Below are positions 21,721 through 32,229 of a stretch of DNA of 64,000 bases, one piece after another. The notes under the pieces are model-generated. The model was not told where the DNA came from. It saw nothing but the letters and a program-made list of their open reading frames with translations, and searched no databases. Origin of the DNA: Hemileia vastatrix (Eukaryota > Basidiomycota > Pucciniomycetes > Pucciniales > Zaghouaniaceae); the NCBI GenBank assembly GCA_030280995.1, contig JASXTE010000001.1:1091501-1155500 (forward strand), given 5' to 3'. Numbering within the stretch: the stretch's first letter is position 1; each line of letters begins with the position of its first letter. A program made the translations under genes and the position numbers.

Positions 21721-21872
21721 TATTTCTTAATCAAGAATTACAGGCAAGAATCAATTACATAGGAGAATCAAGAGATGAAACAAAGTGTTCAGAATAAGTC
21801 TTGAACTGGTTCATGAGGTGTCTTCTTTTCTCAATTTCTTATGGATCTTTGGCAGGAGTGGATTGAAGTAGT

Positions 21873-21997
21873 TTAAAATGAGATGTTTTTGTTGAGAAGA
21901 GTTTGTTTGAATTTGTCCTTGATGGTGGGCAATTGATTAGGTGGTGGTGTTTCAATGTTTCCCACATTGTCATCATCACTGTCTGAATGGGAATGAA
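21873..21997 (-). CDS. B1 antisense gene Z2, exon 2
   Basis: It opens after an AATTTTCAG acceptor (21998 side) and encodes an acidic, Ser/Asp-rich tail starting HSHSDSDDDN, ending at TAA 21873. Exon 1 (31043-30746) ends in phase 1 and this exon supplies the two missing bases; the sum is 423 nt, exactly 141 codons. Element G (22021-30714) sits inside the intron. X carries the same exon at about 37775 (HPHSESDDEN). The exon is antisense to B1. Confidence 0.6.
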
Positions 21998-22020
21998 CTG
22001 AAAATTCATCAGTTTAAAAT

Positions 22021-22830
22021 TGTCACCAGACAACCTACGCACAAGGTCGAGGGTGTTCCTGGAAGTGAGATGAGGAGAGTAGTTTAGAAACTTCTTCAAA
22101 GCACAGAGGAAATGTTGGAGGAAGTGATTTGAAGATGACTCAAAGGGAGAGCTACTGCTTCGAGATATTTTTGATAAGAATTATAATATAATTTAAAGGT
22201 AATATTAATATTCTTAAGATCTCACAAAGGGTTGGAAACTCAATAATCAAAGATTTAGGATTTAGAAATGATTACTGAGAAAAATAAGGAAAGATACAAT
22301 AATAATGATTTAACCTGAAGCTTTACCACTATTAACTATATATACATTTTATAATTTAATTCTAAAGGAATATCAAACCAAAATCCAACCCCTTTTATAT
22401 CCATTACTCTTCCTTGCATTGACCTCCTACCCATCCATCATTTCGCACACCACAGACCTCCAAAAATACACCCGTTACACTGGGACCCTCCTCACTAACA
22501 TCCGTTAACCCTTTAATCCTCCACTAACCATCCCGTCCATGCTCACTACCCATTTGAATAACCCACAGATACTTAATAAACCTCTTAGCGGACTATTACA
22601 TTAACTATTGCACTGTGTGTTGCTTATTGGGGAAAATACTAAAACACACTATTGAGAGATTGACTAATTTAGATTTAAAGTTTGAACTAGCATGGTTGAA
22701 TAGTGAGTACACAAAGGAAAGTCACAGTTGCAATGTAGAATTGCTTTCTGCGCTTTGAGTATGGATTTAGACCTCTGTATTATTGATTTAATGAGCTGCT
22801 TTTGCCTCGAGTGTCACTTGGCACGTAACA
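22021..22830 (-). repeat. G 3' LTR
   Basis: Direct repeat of 29904-30714 with scattered substitutions. Minus-strand termini are TGTTACGTGCC and GGTGACA. The antisense gene begins about 100 bp outside its right edge. Confidence 0.92.
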
Positions 22831-22840
22831 GATTCCCAGG

Positions 22841-22847
22841 TATAAAA
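22841..22847 (+). promoter_or_regulatory. TATA box for the G antisense gene
   Basis: TATAAAA lies 82 bp before the ATG at 22929 and 11 bp inside the edge of the 3' LTR, in an otherwise non-coding stretch. Spacing and orientation suit a plus-strand promoter for the antisense gene. Assignment by position only. Confidence 0.45.
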
Positions 22848-22928
22848 ACGCAAGCTCCGTTGAGCGTGAGACATATTTTCCCACACTAATTTCTCTCAAT
22901 TCTTACTTTAATTATTTTATATTTTATT

Positions 22929-23873
22929 ATGTTGACTTGCCCTACCCCAACTCCCACGCCTCCACACCCCAAAGCGGATGGTGGAATCATTACCCGGAAA
23001 TATTCCCAAGCCTGCACAGCCTGCAAATCGATGGAATATTTCTGTGTTTAAAACAAGGAAACACGAGGTCCTTTCCAGAAATGTGAGTTTTGTTGCTGGA
23101 GATGGGTGGCATGTGATGCCTTATCAAAAAATGCGGACATCAAATGACATTTTACAAAAACCAAATATTGGGTAATACCAAAGACCAAAGAAGTGGTTGA
23201 AGATATCTGGGACGTATTGGTTGGGGACAATCAGTTAGTGGGAGAGATTGAGGAGGAGGTTGAGGATACTGTGGCAGCTTGGGTAACCCAGTCCACTGGT
23301 AAAAAACGAGGGGTGGAAGAAGAGGTAGATGAGTTGGTTGAAGAGGATGAGGATGAAGTCTCCATCTTGAGACGGACGCCGAAGAAGCGGCGGATGGTCA
23401 TCAAGGATGACAAAGAGGAGAAGGAAGGGACAGTGGAAATCATCCTGAATTTATTTTTAGAGGCTTACCCATTTTTTGAAGTAAGTCTGTGTTTTCTTTT
23501 ATTTAAAAAATTTTGTTACTGATGACCATATGTTTTAGAGCTCAGATGTCATCGTGGAAGCTGCACCATTGCTGACAGTTGAGGCAATTCAACCAGTGAT
23601 TGATTCGAGGGAGGACAACAAAGAGACTCTTGACCAGGTATGGTCAAAGAAACCTTGGCAGGGTTGATGAACTTGATTCATCAAAGAATTAAGCGGTGAG
23701 GTCGACAAGATTGTCAATTCTGCCTCCTTTGATGTGGCTGAAGAATTACTAGAAATTGGGGAAGTGGTGCCGGTAGGAGAGGAGGAGGTATTTGAGAAAT
23801 GCAGGAAGGAAATAAGAGTGGTTTTGGAAAAAATGAAGAAGTTGGTTCAGGAGAAAATACAGGAGAAAATTTG
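22929..23873 (+). CDS. G antisense gene: zinc-cluster, acidic, NLS-like protein
   Basis: Runs opposite to G gag-pol. Exon 1 (22929-23480, 184 codons) has Cys29, 32, 39, 52, 55 and 62, spaced C-x2-C-x6-C-x12-C-x2-C-x6-C, matching the Zn2Cys6 layout. A long acidic region and a basic RRTPKKRR cluster (about 148-155) follow. Two in-frame stops (TAA after Val40, TGA after Lys72) both fit C-to-T decay of CAA and CGA. An intron at 23481-23538 has GTAAGT, TTACTGATG and TTTTAG; exon 2 starts at 23539 in phase. A last open stretch (about 23690-23873) is Glu/Lys-rich and helical, but its splice is unresolved. A DNA-binding regulator is inferred, not proven. Confidence 0.6.
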
Positions 23874-24840
23874 AAATGGAAAGAGAAAAAGAAAAGAAAG
23901 AAAGAGGGAAAGAAAAAGTAGAAAGCAATTTGTGTATTTATTTATTTATTTTTATTTTGTTGTTTTAATTGAAAATGTTGATATATATTTTTTATGATTT
24001 TGAGAAAAGAAAAAGAAAAAAGGAAGAAAGAAAAGATTTGAATGAATTTTTGTTTTAAATTTTGAAAGAAGAAAAGAAAGAATGTTTAACTGAGGAAATT
24101 TTAGTTTAAGTTTTTAAAAGAAAAATTTAAGTAAGAAGAAAGAAAAAAAAATAGTTGATTGAAACAATTTTGTTTGAAATGAAAATTTAATGAGAGAAAA
24201 ATTTATTTGTCAAAGTTTTATTTATTGAAGTTTTTGAGGAATTTAGGTTATTTTAAAAGAAAGAAGAAAAAATAGTTTTGAAAAAATTTTAAAGAAAGAA
24301 TTAATTTGTTCGAAGAATTTTAAAAGAGAGATTTAAAGGTTGAAGTGAAGTATGGGAAAGATTGTCGTATTGAGTTTAAGAAAAATTTTGATAGTTCAAG
24401 GAAAAAGAAATAAGGGAAAAAAGAAAAGTTTGAAAAGAGAAAAGAAAGAAAATTAAAGGAATTATTGATTTTTAAGATTTTATTTTAATGAATTTTAAGA
24501 ATTTAATTTTATTATTTTATTTTATTTTATTTTTAATTTTTTAATTTTTTACTTTTTTAAATTTAATTTAATTTTGATTTTAGTTTAGTTTATTTTATTT
24601 TATTTATTTTTAAAGAAGGTTGAAAAAAGCTTTTGAGAAGAAGAAAGAAGAAAAGAAAAAAGCAGAGTAAGGATTTTAGAAGAGAAGAAGTTTTAGAATT
24701 TTAAGAAGGGAAAGAAAAGAGAAAGAAGAGGAAAAATAAAAGAGAATTCTAAGGTTTTGGTTTTAAAGGATATTTAAGATGAAAAGATTTTAGGAGTTCA
24801 GGGGTGTTAGAAACATTGATGGCTGGTTCCCAGGATGTTT
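23874..24840. other. Purine-rich low-complexity stretch in G 3' region
   Basis: Nearly 1 kb in which the plus strand alternates GAAA/GAAG-rich runs with T-rich runs. No open frame, stem or tandem unit of fixed length stands out. It separates the antisense gene from the chromodomain end of pol. Confidence 0.6.
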
Positions 24841-25100
24841 CACTACGCAATATAGGGGGTGGACTTGCTAGCAAGTCCCCAACCTGAACTCAGACTGAAC
24901 TCAGATGGAACTCAGACTGAACTCATACTGAACTCATACTGAACTCTACTTGAAGACCCACAAAAACTGTTATGCTGAGTGGTGTTCATCCCTGATTGTA
25001 TGGTTCCTTTGTCAATAGCTCAATGTGTGTTCAATCTGTGGTGAATTTGAGTCCAAGGTTGCGGACTTGCTAACAAGTCCGCCCCCCGTATTGCGCGGTG
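24841..25100. mobile_element. CACTA-type MITE copy 1 (in G)
   Basis: 260 bp, terminal inverted repeats of about 40 bp beginning CACTACGCAATA and ending TATTGCGCGGTG, flanked by TTT on both sides (3-bp duplication). Subterminal GAACTCAGACT-type 11-bp repeats lie near the left end. CAC...GTG ends plus 3-bp duplications are the signature of the CACTA/EnSpm superfamily. No transposase. It interrupts the G chromodomain after DESDKTP. Confidence 0.88.
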
Positions 25101-25103
25101 TTT

Positions 25104-26475
25104 TGTCTGATTCATCAAGGAAGCCTTCCCATTCCACGAGGTATTGAAGTTTCCCCTTGTGCATTCTTGAATCAAGGATATGGCTTACTTCCCACTCTAG
25201 GTGGTCTTCTACTTCGACCGGTTCCGGAGGAGGTTGGTTCCTGCCAAGGTATGTTTCTTGAGCCAGTTCCAGGAGAGATACGTGGAAAACAGGATGAATA
25301 GCCTGCCATTTAGGAGGTAGCTTGAGTTGAAATGCAGTTTTAGAGACTTCAGAGTCGATTTCGAATGGTGCCAAGCGCCTTTTGGCCAGTTTCTTTGATG
25401 GTCGAGTTGTTCCAATGTTTCGTGCGTCGAGCCATACTTTGTTGCCTAGTTTAAAGGAAGGAGCAGATTGTCGATGTTTGTCGGCCTTTTCCTTGTACCT
25501 TTGAATTGCTAATTCCAGGTTTGATTTAAGTTCTTCTTGGAGTCGTGATATGGTTCGAAGATAATGTTCCACAGGATGACTAGTTCCTACATGGATTGAG
25601 TTGAATTGAGGATGTCTTCCATAAACAGTTTTGAAAGGAGATTTTTGTGTCAAAGAATTAGTTGAGTTATTATAAGCAAATTTAGCCAATGGTAACCATG
25701 TGGTCCAATTGTCTTGTTAGTAACTGACATACATTTAAAGGTATTGTTTGAGGATTTGGTTGACCCTTTCCATTTGCCCATCGGTTTCAAGATGATAGGC
25801 CGTGGTGAGATTCCTCGTGATATTGAGTTGTCGACACAATTGAGTCCAGAATGTGGATACAAACAATGAGCCTCTATCTGAAATAATATCATTAGGTAAG
25901 CCATGGTTGGAAAATACATATTCCAGAAACAATTTTGACAAATCTTCTGCTGTAGCAGTAGTAGTGGTTTTAATGAAAATAGACATCTTTGAAAATCTAT
26001 CTACTATTACTAATATAGCATCAAAATTATTAGAAAAAGGAAGTTGAGAAATAAAATCCATTGATAAAGATTCCCAAGGTTTAGAGGGAATATGAAGCGG
26101 TTGAAGCAAACCATGCTTCCAATGATGGGGAGCCTTATTCCTATTACATTCATAACAAGATCTTATATAGGCCTTTATTTCTCTGGTCATTCCTGGCCAG
26201 AAAAAATCCCTTGCTATTAACTGGTAGGTTTTATCAACCCTAAAATGACCAGCTAATGGAGAATCATGTGGACTATTGAAAATCCATAATTTCATTTCAT
26301 TGTTGTCAGGTATGACTACTCTACCTTCGAAAACTAATAGACCTGATTCAATACTAAATCTTTTGGCCCCTTTCTTTGAGAGTATTTTGTGTTTTACCCC
26401 TAAACAATAATTGTCCTTCAACTGAGCTTCAAGGATGTTGGATAGTGGATTTTGGAAAGATTGAATTGTCATCAA
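25104..26475 (-). pseudogene. G integrase with chromodomain
   Basis: The zinc-binding part has HDSPLAGH and CYECN. The catalytic core has SMDFISQLP, IISDRGSLF and TDGQMERVNQ (D, D, E). A stop at 25735-25737 separates this from 25104-25689, which holds the Gypsy integrase tail (HPVFHVSLLE) and a chromodomain (WEVSHILDSR...YLVEWEGF). The chromodomain is cut by the MITE at 25100. The last residues of that open frame come from the MITE, not from the element. Chromodomains direct such elements to heterochromatin. Confidence 0.88.
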
Positions 26476-26564
26476 ATTAAATGATGAGTTTTTAACATTG
26501 ATTCGTTGAAGATTGATTTCACATTTGCTGGGTTCTTGTCAGCAAATGCGTCCCCCTACTGTGG

Positions 26565-26960
26565 TTAAACGTTTTCCCAACGTGACAGGATATCTGGGAC
26601 AATGCAGTTCTTACCTGGGTGATAGGAAATAGAAAAAGGAAATTCAGATAGAAATTCAGCCCACCTGGATTGACGCCTGGTTAACACTTTGTAAGACATA
26701 AAGTATTTCAAAGCATTATGGTCAGTCAGGATTTGAAAAGGACTATCTAGGCTGAGAAGAAAAGAGCGCCATTTTTTAAGACAATGAATAACAGCTAAAA
26801 GCTCTTTGTCATGAATTTCATAATTTAATTCTGCCACAATGAGTTTGCGTGACTCAAAAGCAACAGGATGAAACAATTTTGTTTCAGGGTTGAATTGAGA
26901 AATGACCCCTGAAATAGCATAATCGCTAGCATCAGTCTCAACTATTGTCGGAGCAGAAGG
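26565..26960 (-). pseudogene. G RNase H
   Basis: [15 protein letters not shown], then after the frame start [21 protein letters not shown] (Glu), [11 protein letters not shown] (Asp) and [17 protein letters not shown], all diagnostic of Gypsy RNase H. A TAA before the RNase H start and another at 26565 break the polyprotein. It would degrade the RNA strand during cDNA synthesis. Confidence 0.85.
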
Positions 26961-26966
26961 ATCAAA

Positions 26967-27775
26967 GTGTCAAAGAATTTGAGCTGTGGTAAACGCAGTC
27001 TTCAATGCTTCAAATTCCTTTTGTGCTGTAGAAGTAAAAACAAAAGGAATATCTTTTCTAAGAAGAGAAGTAAGATTGGAAATAGTTTTAGAGTAATCTT
27101 TAATAAATCTTCTATGGAAATTGGAAAAACCCAAAAATCCTTGGAGGGATTTAACGGTTTTAGGCTCAGGCCATTCCAGGACTTTTTGGAACTTTTTGTC
27201 GTCCATGACTAAACTATCAGTGGACAATGTAAACCCCAAAAAATCAATAGATTTAAGATGGAATTTGCATTTATTGTGCTTGGCCTAGAGACCGTGATCT
27301 CAAAGGCAATTTAGAGCCTGTCGAACATGATGAATATGTTCATCCAGTGCCTTAAAGAAAATTAAAATATCATCCAAGTAGATGACAACAAATTGTTCGA
27401 CAACATCTTGAAAGATGTCATTAAAAAAAGTTTGAAAAGTAGATAGTGTGTTACACAATCCAGAAGGCATTACTAAATATTCAAAACTACCAAATCTAGT
27501 GCGCATGGCAGTCAGTGGTTCATGACCTTCAACAATGTGAATAAGATTATAATCGCCTCTAAGATCAATTTTAGAAAAGAAATTAGCACCATTAAAAAGG
27601 GTAAGAAGCAATGACATAGGAGGAACTGGATATGCATTATTCTTTGTAACTGTGTTGAGATTTCTATAGTCAACACACAACCTAAGGCTACCGTCTTTTT
27701 CTTTACAAATAGAACAGGGGAGCCAGTTGGAGATTTACTGGCTCTGATGAAACCTTTGGATACATTCTCTGCAAT
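26967..27775 (-). pseudogene. G reverse transcriptase
   Basis: FVKKKDGSLRLCVDYRNLN, KIDLRGDYNLIHI (motif A; usual AYH/AYN shows as DYN), MPSGLCNTLSTFQ (motif B, altered from FGLxNAPxTFQ) and VIYLDDILIF (motif C, Y-L-D-D). The thumb region (26970-27239) is FLGFTLSTDSL...FLGFSNFHRRFIKDYS. Stops at 27239-27299 (two) and at about 27775 break it. Confidence 0.88.
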
Positions 27776-28624
27776 TTAGTCTTGAAGAACTTGAGATTGG
27801 TCCTTCGATAAAGAATAGACAGGACCTATTAACTCTATTTGATGGTCGTAGGTTTGATGAGGTGGTAATATATCGGCCTTGCGGATTGAGAAAAAATCAA
27901 GGAAATCATGATATATTTCTGGTAGAGTTGATTTAATGGCTTCAACGTTGATTTGGTCCTCCTCATCATCTTTGAGAGAATCTGTCAAGGGAAGACCAGA
28001 ATTGAGAGAGCATAATTCAAATACTTCAAGGCAATTTAAATCCTCTTTGAGTGAAGTGATTGAGCTAGAAGGGTTAGCAAATAGCTCATTTAGAGAAAGA
28101 TCAGATGCTTGCAAGTCATCTGGCAGATATTTTTCCTCTAGCAGGACATTTTCAGGCGGGTTGTTTAACTCCCTATTGACCTGCATTGAAGAATCAGAAA
28201 TATAATTAGTGCATGGGGTGATCAATCCCCGTGACCAATCAATTTCAGGATTCCAATGCATTAAAAAGTTATTGCCAAGGATGGTATCATCACTTCTTGG
28301 GGCATCCAAGACTGATAATTCCCACTCAAAGGGGGGGAAATTCGGAAAGTTGAAAACCCATAAAACTTTCTTACTTACCCAATATTTGGGTTCCTTTAAT
28401 TCAACAAAATAAATTGGAGTTCAATTGATATCTGTGAATGTCAACTTTAACTTCTCGGCAAAAGATAAACTGAAAAAAGAAATTGAAGCTCCAGAGTCTA
28501 TAAGATAACTGAAGGGGGTATCCTCCTTGAAAAGAATGAATCTAAAGCGGTTTAAGGCAACTCCAGTCCTTAAGACATGGAGGTTCTGTGCACTGGGATA
28601 GATAAGATAGTTTGCTTTGCACAC
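27776..28624 (-). pseudogene. G protease and protease-RT spacer
   Basis: SYLIDSGASISFFS is the retropepsin active site (D-S-G). After TGA/TAA-type breaks near 28421 the frame continues with DDTILGNNFLMHWNPEIDW, the conserved distal strand of the protease, then an acidic spacer and PPHQTYDHQIEL, the usual entry into RT. The stop near 27776 separates it from RT. Confidence 0.82.
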
Positions 28625-28639
28625 AATTAAACTATCTAC

Positions 28640-29827
28640 TAGTTTTTTGACCTTGAACTAGTACCTTCTCTTTCCTTCAACTTTATACAATCTTCTAGCT
28701 TGTGCTTACCCCCACAATACATACATAACCCATTATCTGCTCGTCTCTTCCTCTCAGCTTCTTTAAGTTCCCTTTTTGGATCCAGTACCTTACTGATATT
28801 GCCTGGGTTCAAGCCTTTTGGTCAAGATTTGTCCTTTCCCTTATTGGGTCTGGATTGAGTCGAGGAGGATTGAGTTGTCCGTGGATGTGAAGAAGGTCCC
28901 GATTTAAAATTTAGGCCTTGAGATTTGTTGGCGTATTGATGATGTTGTAGTTGTCCTTGGTAAAGGCCATCAATTTTGAGGTTTTGATCCATTAAATCCA
29001 TTAAAGTAGTCATCTTCTGACCATGAAGATTTAATTGATCCAGAATCCTCGAAGGAAGTCCCTTTTTGAAATGATACTTGAGGGCAGCATCATTCCAACC
29101 TACTCAAGTTTGAAGTGCTCTGAAGCTTAAAATATATTTCAGAGGCTTTACCATTATCACTCATGCAGAGGAAATTCAGTTCAATTTCTGCGTTGTCAGT
29201 TTTATTAGGGTCACCGAACAACGTAAAAAGTTGGTCTTTGAGCTTTTCCCAGTTATTAATGAGTAAGTGGGTTTCTGTTGAAGAGAGCATGAGAAGAAAA
29301 GTTTTGAACCATCTTTCTGCTTTTCTGGCTAGGAATGAAGAAGCATAAACAACCTTTGATTAGTCGTTATTGAAGGTTCGAGGGTCATTATGGAACAGGA
29401 GCTTGCAGGTTTGCAAGAAAGGGCGCAATCTGTCTGGATGTTCTCCATTGAATTTATCAGGAGATTTAATGGAAGGAGTTTTGAATTTAGATCCCTCCAA
29501 AGACGTTGGATTGGAAAGGGTTTTCATGTAAAGTCTCATGAAGTCTTCCAGAGAATTAGCTGGTCTGGGTTTGGAAGGTTGACCAGAAGGGTGAGTAGCA
29601 GGGGCAGATGGTTCCTCATGCATTGTATCCTCTCCTTCTTCTTCCATTCTAGAATCATCAAAATCCTGGGGGATGTCTTCTACAGATTGGACTGAGTTTT
29701 CCTGTTCCCTAAGGTTGAGAGGTTCCAGGGAGTGAGTGCAGGAAACAGGCTGTGTGGCTGTTGGCCTGCCTCTGGCCCGAGCCCTAGTAGTAGCGTCCGT
29801 AGGAGGAGTGCATTGAACAGGTGCCAT
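28640..29827 (-). pseudogene. G gag with zinc knuckle
   Basis: Starts at ATG 29827 with an Arg/Ala-rich N-terminus and an acidic stretch, then the capsid core: FKTPSIKSPDKFNGEHPDRLRPFL, a TAA, then KAERWFKTF and LFGDPNKTDNAEIEL. Another stop follows at 29090. Further frames give a Gln/Ser-rich linker and the knuckle CMYCGGKHKLEDC (C-x2-C-x3-H-x4-C, one residue shorter than the usual x4 spacing). It would be the particle and RNA-packaging protein. Confidence 0.82.
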
Positions 29828-29903
29828 TTAAATAATTTAAAACACCTGAAAAAAAGGACATAGTAGTGCCAAAGAATGAGAACTATGGAGAATTAAATTT
29901 TAA

Positions 29904-30714
29904 TGGCACCAGATGACCTACGCACAAGGTCAAGGGTGTTCCTGGAAGTGAGATGAGGAGAGTAGTTTAGAAAATTCTTCAAAGCACAGAGAAAATATTT
30001 GAGAAAGTGATTCAAAGATGACTCGAAGGTAGAGCTACTGCTTTGAGATATGTTTGATAAGAATTCTAATATAATTTAAAGGTAATATTAATACTCTTAA
30101 GATCTCACAAAAGGGTTGGAAACTCAATAATCAAAGATTTAGGATTTAGAAATGATTACTGAGAAAAATAAGGAAAGATACACTAATAATGATTTAACCT
30201 GAAGCTTTACAACTATTAACTATATATATATTTTATAATTTAATTCTAAAGGAATATCAAACCAAAATCCAACCCCTTTTATATCCATTACTCCTCCTCA
30301 CATTGACCTCATACCCATCCATCATTCTGCACACCACAGACCTCCAAAAATACACCCGTTACACTGGGACCCTCCTCACTAACATCCATTAACCCTTTAA
30401 TCTTCCACTAACCATCCCATCCATGCTCACTACCCCTTTTAATAACCCACAGATACTTAATAAACCTCTTAGCGGACTATTACATTAACTATTGTGCTGT
30501 GTGTTGCTTATTGAGGAAAAGACTAAAACACACTATTGAGAGATTGACTAATTTAGATTTAAAGTTTAAACTAGCGTGGTTGAATAGTGAGTACACAAAG
30601 GAAAGTTGCAGTTGCTATGTAGAATTTCTTTCTGCGCTTCAAGTATGGATTTAGACCTCTGTATTATTGATTTAATGAGCTGCTTTTGCCTCGAGTGTCA
30701 CATGGCGCGTGACA
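29904..30714 (-). repeat. G 5' LTR
   Basis: Pairs with 22021-22830. The right end GCGCGTGACA is followed by the AAAAT duplication. The sequence inside its left edge gives no recognisable primer-binding site. Confidence 0.92.
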
Positions 30715-30745
30715 AAAATTTAGTATGGAGAAGAATTGGTTTTAC

Positions 30746-31043
30746 CATCAGAAGGACCAGCTATGGTAGAGCTAGAGGCTGTAGTGGTGTTGGAACTCTT
30801 TTTGGAAGGGTGTAACTTGTTGATTAATCTGGGTATCAAGATTGAAGGCCTAGATCTTTTGGTTTTGCTGGAAGATGGACCAGGTTGAGGGGGAGGTGAA
30901 TCTGTTGCAGATGGGAATGGACCAGGTCTGGAGCAACATTTCTTTCTGGAATAGCAGGAATCACAAGCAGCTCTGTATGGATAAATTGGTGGTGATATGG
31001 TGCAGATGAGGTTATGGTCAATACAGTATTGACAGGAACCCAT
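30746..31043 (-). CDS. B1 antisense gene Z2, exon 1: zinc-cluster protein
   Basis: ATG 31043 opens 99 codons with Cys4, 7, 14, 27, 30 and 37: C-x2-C-x6-C-x12-C-x2-C-x6-C, the same spacing as the G antisense gene. The second half (RAACDSCYSRKKCC) looks like the basic half of a fungal Zn2Cys6 domain, so the two halves appear in reverse order compared with classical GAL4-type proteins. A Pro/Ser-rich region and basic TKRSRPS follow. It ends SDG at a GTAAAA donor; exon 2 is at 21997. The start lies 82 bp from the 3' LTR, antisense. A divergent copy is at 38100 and relatives are at 59230 and 63158. DNA binding is inferred from Cys spacing only. Confidence 0.65.
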
Positions 31044-31112
31044 TTCAGAGATGGATTTTGAAAAATGTGTGAACATGGTGGTTTTGATGAAGGAGAATGT
31101 GGAAATTCTCAA

Positions 31113-31124
31113 TTGGAGGGAGGA
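31113..31124 (+). other. B1 polypurine tract
   Basis: TTGGAGGGAGGA directly before the TGTGG start of the LTR. The same tract precedes the LTRs at 38180, 50486 and 54634. It is the plus-strand primer site for cDNA synthesis. Confidence 0.85.
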
Positions 31125-32206
31125 TGTGGTCTTCCAACATTGGAAGAGGCCTTTGTTGGGCTTTTTGGTGCTTCTTGTGTATGTCTTAATTTACATCGGT
31201 TGAATAATTGGGTATTTTTCTGGTTTTATTCAGTTAATATTGGGACTATGGGTATGTGGGTACTACCATTGGATAGCCCCAGGATTTCCTTATATTTTAT
31301 GTATTGATGACATTTTTCATATTCTAAGGTTTAAGGGGTCATTTCCTCATTTTTCATTTCTAAAAGATAGCTGTTTAATTTTGTTTTTTGTGTTTTACGG
31401 GCTAACCTTAAGTCTTAGGGTTAAGCTCTTAGTACCATTAAGTAGAGCTAATTTGGCTCTATATTTTATGTCTCATTGTTGTCATAGCTTAATTTTGTGT
31501 TTTAAGGGTTTTAGTAGTTGTGTAGGATTTTTCTAAGTATTTTGGGCTTTATTGGAGGTTTTTGGTGGTTTTCTGACTTCAGGGAGGTCTGGCCACTTCT
31601 AGGCCGGCTGCCCTCCTTGGTTATATAAGGCTGGGGAGCGCTTCTAGAGAGTTTTTATTCAATTTGGCTGCCAAAAGCGCCAAATTTGTTGCTGTGCATG
31701 GATTTTTTAGATGGTGGTCTGTGTGTACATACTGAATAAGACAGTTTGGGGAAACTTTAATCATCATACAACCATCTGGAGGTGATATTATTTTTCTCAC
31801 TCAGTTTTCACTGTTTTTTGGCCACATTTGGCTGTGTTTGTTGCAAGGTTAGTTCTTCATTTAACTCAACTTTGGCAACTGGTTTCTCTGGTGTAGCTTT
31901 GCAACCTGCATCAAGTATTACTGCTGTTTTCTGTGAAACAAGTGTACAGTGTTTTGTTTTTCTGGTGTGGATCTTTCTGCATTTCTGGTTTCTGGTTCTT
32001 TGGTTCTCAGTGGTCTGCTATTGGCTACTGTCTTGACTTGTTAAGCAGTCAAGAAGTGTGTTGGAAGTGGTATAGTAACAGTCTCTAATTTTCTGTAGCA
32101 AATAAATCTCACCTGGTATTTCTCAAAGGGACAGGGGTTTTTCTCTCAAGTTTGACTCCAACTCCCATGGTCAAGGCCTATAGCTAGTACTATAGGATTG
32201 TCTACA
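31125..32206 (+). repeat. B1 3' LTR (F-type)
   Basis: Starts TGTGGTC and ends GGATTGTCTACA, sharing ends with D LTRs and with 38180-39201. It is flanked on the right by the protease region of element H, so B1 landed in H. Small open frames in it (for example on the plus strand from 31240 and 31782) are chance. Confidence 0.85.
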
Positions 32207-32229
32207 ATGGTACGTACAAAATCACACCT

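Larger units (their letters stand above)
22021..30714 (-). mobile_element. Ty3/Gypsy chromovirus element G, nested in B1
   Basis: 8.69 kb, minus strand. LTRs are at 22021-22830 and 29904-30714; on the minus strand they start TG and end CA. The target duplication AAAAT is perfect (22016-22020 and 30715-30719). Coding order: gag, zinc knuckle, protease, RT, RNase H, integrase, chromodomain, then a gene on the opposite strand before the 3' LTR. All sense frames carry stops. A MITE (24841-25100) truncates the chromodomain. G sits inside an intron of B1's antisense gene Z2. Confidence 0.93.
2867..32206 (+). mobile_element. Ty3/Gypsy family B element B1 (host of nested insertions)
   Basis: The coding order on the plus strand is gag C-terminus, aspartic protease, RT, RNase H, integrase, then a long 3' region with antisense genes, a polypurine tract (31113-31124) and a 3' LTR (31125-32206). 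The 5' LTR and first half of gag are missing. Insertions are removed by matching open frames across them: A at 7263-16117 splits the linker between RNase H and integrase, and G at 22021-30714 splits an antisense intron. Without these insertions B1 would be about 12 kb. Every reading frame is damaged. Confidence 0.75.

Noticed and set aside
31240..32036. Plus-strand open frames of 84-98 codons
   Set aside because: They lie inside an LTR, have hydrophobic low-complexity composition and no counterpart in the LTR at 38180.
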